Source: Tectiglobus diatomicola
GTDB taxonomy: Bacteria > Pseudomonadota > Alphaproteobacteria > Rhizobiales > Hyphomicrobiaceae
NCBI GenBank assembly: GCA_039583345.1
Contig: JAZDSJ010000012.1
Span: forward strand, 1-64,000
Direction: 5' to 3'
DNA length: 64,000 nt
Notes under the pieces: generated by a model
Told to the model about the DNA's origin: nothing
The model's database searches: none
The model's input: only the letters and a program-made list of their open reading frames with translations
In this document: positions 1-8,016 of the stretch, piece after piece
Layout of the letters: each line of letters opens with the position of its first letter
Numbering within the stretch: position 1 is the first letter of the stretch
Made by a program: the position numbers and the translations under genes

Positions 1-171
1 ACTACTACAATTCAAATGCATAAACAGTAAGTTTTAGTAAGACTATTTTCTTAGTATAGAGGCGTTGCAGACTTAATAAATAATACGATGCATCATCTAA
101 AACCTAACCATTAACCACGAGTTATAGTCATTTTTTGATGTAAAATTAGTGAATTTTTAAAATTTAGCATA

Positions 172-1041
172 CTAACGTATGTATTTTAAATGTATGGTCT
201 GCTCGCTATCCGTGCTAATTAAATCACTAACAATAGTAAAACGTAATTTTTCTAAGACAACGCTTTTAAAATCAATAGTGTTCTTAAAATTAATACGGTA
301 GCGCATTAGGTTAGACGTCGGTTGGCTAACTAATTCTGTTATGGGCAGATAAATGCTATTCGATGATTCGACAAAAGCATCCGCTCCATCTAGACCTAGT
401 GGATAATGCACATCAAAAATAAGTTCAAATGTTGATACCTTTGAATTTAGTTTAACGCGAATAATGCGTGGATAATTTGATAAGCTTGAAATCGTTTTGA
501 CTTTTACTGGTACTCGCATTAACGCTCTAGTCAGTTGTGGTGGCATAGCATTTATTTGTAATGGTGTAAGCTTAAATTCAAATTTAGTGTTTACTGGAAT
601 GCATATCTCATTGCAAACACCATACTTAAAATTTAATGAAAGATTAATTGGACTATTTTCTTCTATAGCCTTAATTTTTATAGGCATAACAACATGTTTC
701 TCGTAACCAATTATATCTCCTATCGAGCTTTTAAAACGCCTAGGTTTTGGAAACAAAGTTTCTGCTGAAAAAAGGTTTTCGGACTTTGACCATTCTAACA
801 ACGGTGCTATGCCGCCAGCTTCACCAGGGTGTCGCCAGTACGTTTTCCACCCTGGAGTAAGAATAATTTCAACTGCTGCGTAAAGTTCGCTTGAACCGTC
901 TTGTTTAATTGATCTTCCAGAAATCAAGCGAGCTTTAGATTTATAGCTAAGAGACCATTGTGTTACTGGACTAACCTCTATTGCTTGCGCATAAGAAAAG
1001 TCATTACAGAAAGATGTAATTAGTAAAATAAAAAAAAACAA
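172..1041 (-). CDS. DsbD N-terminal-domain-like periplasmic protein
   Basis: The product (289 aa) starts with a signal peptide of about 20 residues ending in AYAQA-like sequence (FSYAQA) and has no further membrane segment, so it should be exported. It resembles the N-terminal immunoglobulin-like electron-acceptor domain of thiol:disulfide interchange protein DsbD: a W-K-T-Y-W-R-H-P-G stretch near residue 65 and a Cys pair C143-x3-C147 in the segment YGVCNEICIP. The membrane and thioredoxin domains of DsbD are absent, as in the alphaproteobacterial stand-alone proteins annotated as protein-disulfide reductase domain proteins. An AGGAGA ribosome site precedes the ATG. It is divergent from yqgE; I recall the two being neighbours in other alphaproteobacteria. 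The redox partner is unknown. Confidence 0.75.
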   Translation of the reverse strand: MFFFILLITSFCNDFSYAQAIEVSPVTQWSLSYKSKARLISGRSIKQDGSSELYAAVEIILTPGWKTYWRHPGEAGGIAPLLEWSKSENLFSAETLFPKPRRFKSSIGDIIGYEKHVVMPIKIKAIEENSPINLSLNFKYGVCNEICIPVNTKFEFKLTPLQINAMPPQLTRALMRVPVKVKTISSLSNYPRIIRVKLNSKVSTFELIFDVHYPLGLDGADAFVESSNSIYLPITELVSQPTSNLMRYRINFKNTIDFKSVVLEKLRFTIVSDLISTDSEQTIHLKYIR

Positions 1042-1193
1042 TTTTGTCTCCTGAGATTTAGATCTGCCATTCTATAATAACGTTGGTGCAAATAGCTAGA
1101 GCCAAAACATTATGGACTTGAAGCGAAATAAATATATTGAATCGTAAACTTAGGTCTTCACATTTATATGCTTGTAAAGTTACAAATACGATT

Positions 1194-1808
1194 ATGCCTA
1201 AGAGACAATGTAAAGAAATCACAAAACTAGATAGTAATTTCAAAGGGCAACTACTGATAGCAATGCCGTCAATTTCAAGTGGTTTCTTTCATAGATCTGC
1301 TATATTTAGCTGTGCTCACTCTAAAGATGGTGCAATGGGGTTGATAATAAATCTACCCACGCAGAATATAGCGTTCGCAAATCTTTTAGAACAGCTTGAA
1401 ATTATTAACGAAAAGAATAAAAGTAAGGTGCCATCAAATATCTTAGATCGTAAAGTGTATATTGGTGGTCCTATATCCACCACGCGTGGTTTTGTTCTTC
1501 ATACGCCAGACTATTTAATAAACTCATCAAGTATTAGATTTCAAAACAATATCTGTTTAACATCAACAATTGATATTTTAAAAGCAATATCTATTAATAG
1601 GGGTCCACAATACGCCTTCATGGCACTTGGTTATGTAGGATGGAGGCCTGGGCAGCTAGAAACTGAATTTGCTAATAACAACTGGCTTAATTGCCAATCT
1701 TACTGTGATTTAATCTTTGACGATAACGTTGAGACTAAATATAAACGGGCTCTTTCAAAACTCGGGATATCACTTGAATACTTGAGCGCAGAAGCTGGTC
1801 ACGCGTAA
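1194..1808 (+). CDS. yqgE: YqgE/AlgH family protein (DUF179)
   Basis: This is the conserved YqgE/AlgH family, about 190 aa, cytosolic and of unclear biochemical role. The typical opening is present as F-K-G-Q-L-L-I-A-M-P, followed by the H-S-K-D-G-A-M-G-L-I-I-N motif, YIGGP near the middle, and the glycine/tryptophan segment ALGYVGWRPGQLE toward the C-terminus. I chose the ATG at 1194 because family members begin shortly before the GQLLIAMP motif. The same frame is open back to a TTG at 1137, which would add 19 residues without homology. Neither start has a clear Shine-Dalgarno sequence. It is divergent from the DsbD-like gene and 138 bp upstream of carB. Confidence 0.85.
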   Translation: MPKRQCKEITKLDSNFKGQLLIAMPSISSGFFHRSAIFSCAHSKDGAMGLIINLPTQNIAFANLLEQLEIINEKNKSKVPSNILDRKVYIGGPISTTRGFVLHTPDYLINSSSIRFQNNICLTSTIDILKAISINRGPQYAFMALGYVGWRPGQLETEFANNNWLNCQSYCDLIFDDNVETKYKRALSKLGISLEYLSAEAGHA

Positions 1809-1946
1809 TATCTTTCAAGAGATTTTTTAAAACAAATATATATATACACATTCATGTTTTCATTTATAGAGGCTTAATAAGCTAGTTTCCGATGGATATT
1901 AGAAGCATATGTGGTAAGACTGTGTATAGGATAAAAGGTTACTGGA

Positions 1947-4900
1947 ATGCCAAGACGCACTGATATCGAATCTATTATAATTATTGGTGCCGGCCCAATT
2001 GTAATAGGCCAAGCATGTGAGTTTGATTACTCAGGCACCCAAGCTTGTAAGGCTTTAAAGGAGGAAGGTTACCGTATAATTCTGATTAATTCCAATCCTG
2101 CAACAATCATGACCGATCCAGATTTAGCTGATGCTACTTACATAGAGCCAATTACTCCAGATATTGTCGCTAAAATCCTTGCAAAAGAGCGCCCTAGTGC
2201 ATTGTTACCAACCATGGGTGGACAAACTGCGCTAAATACGGCTCTAGCGCTACACAATAGCGGGATTCTTAAAAATCTTGGTGTTGAAATGATTGGCGCT
2301 AATGCTGCAGCGATCGATAAAGCTGAAGATCGTCAATTATTCCGCGAGGCGATGAAAAGTATAGGCCTTGAAACACCACGTTCTGCACTTGCTCACAGTT
2401 TGACTGAAGCAACAGCTGCAATCGAGCTTGTCGGACTGCCAGCTATAATTCGTCCATCCTTCACACTTGGTGGGACCGGAGGCGGTGTTGCATACAACAG
2501 GCAGGAATATTTTGATATCATTGAACGTGGTCTAGATGCCTCTCCGACTAACCAGGTCCTTGTAGAAGAGAGTATTCTAGGGTGGAAAGAATTTGAAATG
2601 GAGGTGGTTCGCGATAAGGCGGACAATTGTATAGTTGTTTGTACCATCGAAAATATCGACGCAATGGGCGTTCATACAGGTGATTCCATTACAGTCGCAC
2701 CAGCGTTAACACTAAGCGATAAAGAGTACCAAATTATGCGCGATGCATCGTTTAGAGTGCTGCGAAAGATCGGTGTTGAAACTGGTGGCTCTAATGTACA
2801 ATTTGCTATCAATCCTAAAGATGGGCGGCTCGTTGTAATTGAAATGAATCCAAGAGTTTCACGGTCATCTGCCCTGGCATCAAAAGCGACTGGTTTTCCA
2901 ATAGCTAAAATAGCGGCGCGCCTAGCAGTCGGATATACTTTAGATGAGTTAAATAACGATATAACTGATGGTGCACTGCCAGCCTCCTTCGAGCCGACAA
3001 TTGATTATATAATTACTAAAATTCCACGTTTTACCTTTGAAAAATTTCCCGGAGCAGACACAACATTAACAACTGCCATGAAATCTGTCGGAGAAGTCAT
3101 GGCAATTGGGCGAACGTTCTCAGAAAGCATCCAAAAAGCACTGCGTTCCATGGAAACAGGTCTATCAGGTTTCGATGACGTTGAATTAAAAGGGCTTGGG
3201 CAAGGAGACGATAAAAACGCTATCCGAGCAGCGGTCAGCCGTCCAGCTCCGGATCGATTGCTTAAGGTAGCACAGGCTCTACGACTTGGCGAATTGCCGG
3301 AGAGAATACAGCAATATTGTCACTATGATCCATGGTTTATAGACAGGATCTCTGAAATCATCGAAATGGAAGCTCGTGTTATTAAACATGGCCTACCTGA
3401 CAGTCCTGTACTTTTACGACAGCTTAAAGCTATGGGCTTTTCAGACACGAGACTTGCAAAGTTAGCTAAGTTAAATGTACATGACGTCGAGGCAAAACGT
3501 GAAAAAGCTGGAGTATACCCAGTATTTAAGCGCATTGATACTTGCGCGGCAGAATTTACATCACCCACGGCATATATGTATTCTACCTACGAGGCTGAGT
3601 TATTTGATATACCGATGTGTGAAGTACAACCATCTGAGCGTGAAAAAATTATTATTCTAGGAGGTGGTCCAAATAGAATTGGTCAAGGAATCGAGTTTGA
3701 TTATTGCTGTTGCCATGCCTGTTTTTCTTTATCAGAAGAAGGTTATGAGACAATAATGGTCAATTGCAATCCAGAGACTGTATCAACAGATTATGATACT
3801 TCTGATCGACTTTATTTCGAACCTTTAACATCTGAAGATGTACTTAAAATTATTCATGCTGAACAAGCTCAGGGGTCTATTAAAGGTGTTATTGTACAAT
3901 TTGGAGGACAGACTCCATTAAAATTGGCATCTGCTCTAGAAAAGGCAGGTGTTCCAATTCTCGGAACGTCACCAGATGCGATCGACCTAGCCGAGGACAG
4001 AGACCGCTTTAATGCGCTAATTACTGAGCTCAAGCTCAAACAACCTGAAAGTGGTATTGCTACATCACCACAGAAAGCTTTGGTAGAAGCTAAAAAGATA
4101 GGCTATCCGGTAGTTATACGACCATCATATGTCTTAGGCGGTCGTGCGATGGAAATCCTTCACGACGCAGGAGAGGCCAAACATTATGTTGAGCGTCTTT
4201 TAACAGCACTTGACAAACCATCCGAATTAATAGTCTCGAAACGACGGCCTCTTCTCATTGATCGTTACTTGACAAATGCTACTGAAGTTGACATCGACTG
4301 TCTTTGTGACGGGACAGATGTTTTTATAGCTGGTGTTATGGAACACATTGAAGAAGCTGGAGTTCACTCTGGTGACTCAGCATGCTCACTGCCACCTCAT
4401 AGCCTTAGTAAAAATTTAATTCGTGAACTTGAAGCCCAGAGTCGTATGCTTGCTTTGTCTTTAGGTGTAATTGGTTTAATGAATGTACAATTTGCAATTA
4501 AAAATGATAGCATATACATTCTTGAGGTTAATCCTCGTGCTAGTCGGACAGTGCCATTCGTTTCGAAGGTAGTTGGGTTGCCTCTTGCAAGCTTAGCAGC
4601 TAAAATTATGGCTGGAAAAAAATTAGTCGATCTAAATCTTAGGGCTCGTACAATCAAACATGTAGCTATCAAAGAAGCAGTTTTTCCTTTTGCTCGTTTT
4701 CCAGGCGTAGATACTGTCTTGGGTCCCGAGATGCGCTCTACAGGCGAAGTTATGGGTGTAGATTTTGATTTCGCAATGGCATTTGGAAAAGCCCAACTTG
4801 GAGCTGGTCAGAATATTCCTAAGTCTGGTAAGGTTTTTATTTCTTTACGCGATAGTGATAAAGAGGGCATATTGCATTCTGCAAGTGAGTTAGCTAGTAT

Positions 4901-5219
4901 GGGTTTTTCGCTCATTGCCACACGGGGAACTAAACGCTTCTTAGAAAATAAGGGGCTGTGTTGTAAAAGCATCAACAAAGTGTTCGAAGGCCGTCCTAAC
5001 GTTGTGGATGCTATAAAAAATGGTGAAATTGCATTAGTTTTTAACACAACCGAGGGGACTAGAGCTTTAGAAGATTCTAAAGATATTCGCAGAACTGCCT
5101 TGCTGAATCAGATTCCTTACTATACTACTCTTGAGGGGGCTTTAGCGGTAACAAAAGCAATTAAAGCATTCAAATTAGACAGTATTAAAATAGCATCTTT
5201 ACAGAACTACATGAACTGA
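1947..5219 (+). CDS. carB: Carbamoyl-phosphate synthase large subunit
   Basis: CarB makes carbamoyl phosphate from bicarbonate, ATP and ammonia supplied by the CarA glutaminase, feeding pyrimidine and arginine synthesis. At 1090 aa it has the usual full length. Two ATP-grasp halves are visible, each opening with a nucleotide-binding start (I-I-I-I-G-A-G-P and I-I-I-L-G-G-G-P-N-R-I-G-Q-G near residue 570) and each with a P-S-[FY]-x-L-G-G glycine loop (residues near 170 and 725). The C-terminal ~150 residues match the MGS-like regulatory domain. An AAGG site precedes the ATG. carA is not next to it: the upstream neighbour is yqgE. greA follows after 129 bp, an order I associate with Rhodospirillales. 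All core motifs appear intact. Confidence 0.97.
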   Translation: MPRRTDIESIIIIGAGPIVIGQACEFDYSGTQACKALKEEGYRIILINSNPATIMTDPDLADATYIEPITPDIVAKILAKERPSALLPTMGGQTALNTALALHNSGILKNLGVEMIGANAAAIDKAEDRQLFREAMKSIGLETPRSALAHSLTEATAAIELVGLPAIIRPSFTLGGTGGGVAYNRQEYFDIIERGLDASPTNQVLVEESILGWKEFEMEVVRDKADNCIVVCTIENIDAMGVHTGDSITVAPALTLSDKEYQIMRDASFRVLRKIGVETGGSNVQFAINPKDGRLVVIEMNPRVSRSSALASKATGFPIAKIAARLAVGYTLDELNNDITDGALPASFEPTIDYIITKIPRFTFEKFPGADTTLTTAMKSVGEVMAIGRTFSESIQKALRSMETGLSGFDDVELKGLGQGDDKNAIRAAVSRPAPDRLLKVAQALRLGELPERIQQYCHYDPWFIDRISEIIEMEARVIKHGLPDSPVLLRQLKAMGFSDTRLAKLAKLNVHDVEAKREKAGVYPVFKRIDTCAAEFTSPTAYMYSTYEAELFDIPMCEVQPSEREKIIILGGGPNRIGQGIEFDYCCCHACFSLSEEGYETIMVNCNPETVSTDYDTSDRLYFEPLTSEDVLKIIHAEQAQGSIKGVIVQFGGQTPLKLASALEKAGVPILGTSPDAIDLAEDRDRFNALITELKLKQPESGIATSPQKALVEAKKIGYPVVIRPSYVLGGRAMEILHDAGEAKHYVERLLTALDKPSELIVSKRRPLLIDRYLTNATEVDIDCLCDGTDVFIAGVMEHIEEAGVHSGDSACSLPPHSLSKNLIRELEAQSRMLALSLGVIGLMNVQFAIKNDSIYILEVNPRASRTVPFVSKVVGLPLASLAAKIMAGKKLVDLNLRARTIKHVAIKEAVFPFARFPGVDTVLGPEMRSTGEVMGVDFDFAMAFGKAQLGAGQNIPKSGKVFISLRDSDKEGILHSASELASMGFSLIATRGTKRFLENKGLCCKSINKVFEGRPNVVDAIKNGEIALVFNTTEGTRALEDSKDIRRTALLNQIPYYTTLEGALAVTKAIKAFKLDSIKIASLQNYMN

Positions 5220-5348
5220 TCATTTAAATATATAAATTGAATTGTACGTAATAACCTAAATATTAGGCATCTCTTTACTATATTTTTAAGACACTTAATC
5301 CTTGAGAAGGTCATTATAAGTATCTTCTCGTGTATGGAGATTTTAGCG

Positions 5349-5828
5349 ATGGTGATGGAACGTGTCCCCATAACAGTTGAGGGTTATGCGGCTATGGAAG
5401 CCGAACTGCAGCGGCGTAAGTCAGAAGAGCGACCTCGTATTATCCAGGCTATTTCCGAAGCGCGCGCACACGGTGATTTGTCAGAAAATGCCGAGTATCA
5501 TGCTGCTAAGGAAGCACAGGGCATGAACGAGGCTAAGGTTGCTGAACTTGAAGACAAATTGGGTCGTGCAGATGTCGTCGAACCATCAACATTGTCTGGA
5601 AAAACTGTGAAATTTGGAGCAACTTTGACTTTGGTTGATGAGGACACAGAAGATAATGTTGTCTATAAAATAGTAGGTGAATTTGAGGCAGATGTAAAAG
5701 CTGGAAAAGTATCTATTTCTTCTCCTATTGCACGTGCACTAATTGGCAAACAAGAGGGTGATTCTGTTGAGGTTACTACTCCTAAAGGCTCTCGTTCCTA
5801 TGAGATTCTTAAAATTGAATGGAAGTAG
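5349..5828 (+). CDS. greA: Transcription elongation factor GreA
   Basis: GreA stimulates transcript cleavage by backtracked RNA polymerase. The product of about 159 aa has the N-terminal coiled coil carrying the acidic tip motif GDLSENAEYHAAKE, then the FKBP-like C-terminal domain ending in S-R-S-Y-E-I-L-K-I-E. The frame extends upstream to an ATG at 5334, but a GGAG ribosome site at 5336-5339 lies inside that extension and is spaced 9 nt from the ATG at 5349, so I prefer the latter; an ATG at 5355 is also possible. It follows carB and converges with the ELM1 gene, leaving 21 bp between their stop codons. Confidence 0.95.
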   Translation: MVMERVPITVEGYAAMEAELQRRKSEERPRIIQAISEARAHGDLSENAEYHAAKEAQGMNEAKVAELEDKLGRADVVEPSTLSGKTVKFGATLTLVDEDTEDNVVYKIVGEFEADVKAGKVSISSPIARALIGKQEGDSVEVTTPKGSRSYEILKIEWK

Positions 5829-5849
5829 AAATTTTATATCATTTTCACT

Positions 5850-6851
5850 TTAAACAGGCGACATCTTTTCTTTTAAAAGTGATGCTAGATTATCCAGTGG
5901 ATTATAAGTAATTGGTGTTAAGTTGTCCAATAAACAAGGTAAGTTTGTGGACTTGAGTTCTGTAGTCTTAAGCGTCACTGTCCATCCACTTTCCATAAGC
6001 CATTCTCTATAATCTTGTTCATTCTTAGTCAATTCATACGCGCTAGGTTCAATCACAATAACGGGTTTTCTTGCCCATACAGCTTCAGAAATCATACTAC
6101 TTGAATCTGCAGTGCAAATAACACCACTTACTTTTTCAAAAAGATACGGTAATGCTTTCGATTTAGGGTTTTCAACGTCAATGAACTCAGATATAGGTCC
6201 ATTAGCTTGTCTGGCCAGATCTCTCAGTATTTCACTGCATTTTGTTGAAGTGCGGGGCGAATTACTAATAATCCAACGGATACCCAGGACCATATTTGCT
6301 TCTGTTATCATACTGCTCAATATGTTCCAATCATTGTGTGAAAAATTAATTCCTCTTGAAGGGCCTCCTATTATCATACCTAGAGTATTGCATCCAGTAG
6401 TGTCAGACAACATATCAGGATCCAGTGCTGATGGCTTCAGTGTCTGAATTATGTTAGGTGCTCGCTTTGTTTGTCTTTGATATGAAGTAAGAACCAAAGT
6501 GAAATCTCTCGGACTATATTGTCGAAGTGAACCATAGAAAATATTTTTAACGTTTAGAACTCTAGAAATACAGATATTAGCACCTAATGTCTGACTCCCG
6601 GCTGAAATAACTAAATCTACATTAGCTAAGAAGTTTGTCTCAAGTCCGTAGACAGTTTTAAGTATTCGTTTTGGTGAAAGAAGACTGCGAGTCATCATAG
6701 CAACAACTAGGCCCGGATAATTCTTGTAACCAACGTGTAACTTCTTAATATCAACGTCTTGGTCACGATTCAATGCAGCAGCAATCCCTTCTGAAAGATG
6801 AAAATGACCAGCTCGACCATCGCTGAGAATTAAGATTCTTAGATTTGACAT
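5850..6851 (-). CDS. Mitochondrial fission ELM1-family protein (DUF1022)
   Basis: The product (333 aa) belongs to the ELM1/DUF1022 family, predicted GT-B-like glycosyltransferase folds that are widespread in alphaproteobacteria and were named after a plant mitochondrial division protein. Visible family features are the opening I-L-S-D-G-R-A-G-H, the central I-I-G-G-P-S-R-G segment near residue 160, a C-T-A-D-S-S-S-M-I-S-E-A motif, and K-P-V-I-V-I-E-P. There is no signal peptide or membrane segment. The bacterial function is not established; a nucleotide-sugar link has been suggested from the fold. It converges on greA with a 21-bp gap. Confidence 0.8.
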   Translation of the reverse strand: MSNLRILILSDGRAGHFHLSEGIAAALNRDQDVDIKKLHVGYKNYPGLVVAMMTRSLLSPKRILKTVYGLETNFLANVDLVISAGSQTLGANICISRVLNVKNIFYGSLRQYSPRDFTLVLTSYQRQTKRAPNIIQTLKPSALDPDMLSDTTGCNTLGMIIGGPSRGINFSHNDWNILSSMITEANMVLGIRWIISNSPRTSTKCSEILRDLARQANGPISEFIDVENPKSKALPYLFEKVSGVICTADSSSMISEAVWARKPVIVIEPSAYELTKNEQDYREWLMESGWTVTLKTTELKSTNLPCLLDNLTPITYNPLDNLASLLKEKMSPV

Positions 6852-7139
6852 TTATGAACAATCCAAATTTTGAATATAAGCTCTCAAAACGATTTGATTA
6901 TGATTGATACATGTTAATACTCACGGATAGCAGACAAAATAAAATGATTTGTTTTAATAATGCTTGTAAGAAGCTAACGTAATAAGAACATCCTTTACCA
7001 CTCTAAAAAATATTAGTAGTGAATATGACCAATATAAATTTTTCAGGGTGATTACATCGAGCGCATCAACCATTACGATTATTTTTATATCTTTAATTCT
7101 ATTGTTAATAATACTTGTAATTCTAGTCTGAGCATAAAA

Positions 7140-7712
7140 CTAATCAAAAAAATTAAGAAGTTTTATATGCATAAGCATGAACTGAGATATATTTGGTGAT
7201 AGTAATTTTAAAGTATAACGTAAATCACGTTCACATGCATGACTTTTATAATTTGGTATTATAAAACAGTTAGTAATTCGTGCAGAACCTAACCGAGCAG
7301 TATCCGCTGACACTTTTTTGTTAACGCCTTGCAATCCTGCTTTTGTTGAAACCAATCTTAATTCTCAAAATAATTCTTGAGAATATGCTTCCTCTTCTAC
7401 TACAGTTAATTAATACAATGGTGGATGAAGATGATCTTCACCTTCTTTAACTGTTGGATTTCGTTTTTACTTTTCCTCAAATCTACCTTTATAAACTATA
7501 ATTCCGGATGGAATTTTATGGCATTCTGTTAAGTAGCTGAATTATCTGCGTTTGGTATTAATTAAACCTTTAGGAAAATCTAATTCAGCTCATAACCAAA
7601 AGATTAGGGTATAGTTTGATGTATAAGAGTTGTATGTAATTTAATGTTACTGAAAAGCAAATACCATTCAAACTCAAACAAAGGCAATTTGAAGCTTTTT
7701 AAATTGATTCAT
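7140..7712 (-). pseudogene. Nonsense-riddled reading frame, product not recognised
   Basis: Read on the minus strand, an ATG at 7712 preceded by AAAAAGG opens a 191-codon frame that ends at TAG 7140. The translation looks protein-like throughout, for example PSGIIVYKGRFEE, EGEDHLHPPLY, LVSTKAGLQGVNKK and SADTARLGSARITNCF, but nine in-frame stops (TAA or TGA) interrupt its first two thirds. The last 71 codons are open. The reading frame itself is never shifted, unlike in purD. Several stops sit where Glu or Trp would be one substitution away. I do not recognise the family. A chance open frame is possible, but the uninterrupted phase and the sensible start argue for a decayed gene. Confidence 0.5.
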
Positions 7713-8016
7713 AGTAAACCTTTTTAGTGAATTTAATAATTATCAAACTTGTAAAATAAATTTTAATTAAAAGTAAAACTTGCAGACAACATCATGCTTT
7801 CAGATATTAAGCCATGTCAATTTAAAAAGACATACATGAATACAAGCCAATACAAATAGCCGTTAAACTGTAGATTGCTAAAATTACATATTTACTTTAG
7901 GTATAATACTTGATGTTTAGTGAGTAAAAAATATGCCAATGCGAGCACACATCAATCTGTATTGCAACTAATTAGTGTTGTCATCAGATGCAGGCTGATA
8001 CAATGAAGGTTTTAAT
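7713..8016. other. Intergenic, upstream of pentapeptide gene
   Basis: About 300 AT-rich bases separate the start of the broken minus-strand frame from the pentapeptide-repeat gene. Divergent promoters are expected here. I found no convincing hairpin or gene. The pentapeptide ribosome site (ATGAAGG, ending about 8 nt before the ATG) lies at its right end. Confidence 0.4.
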
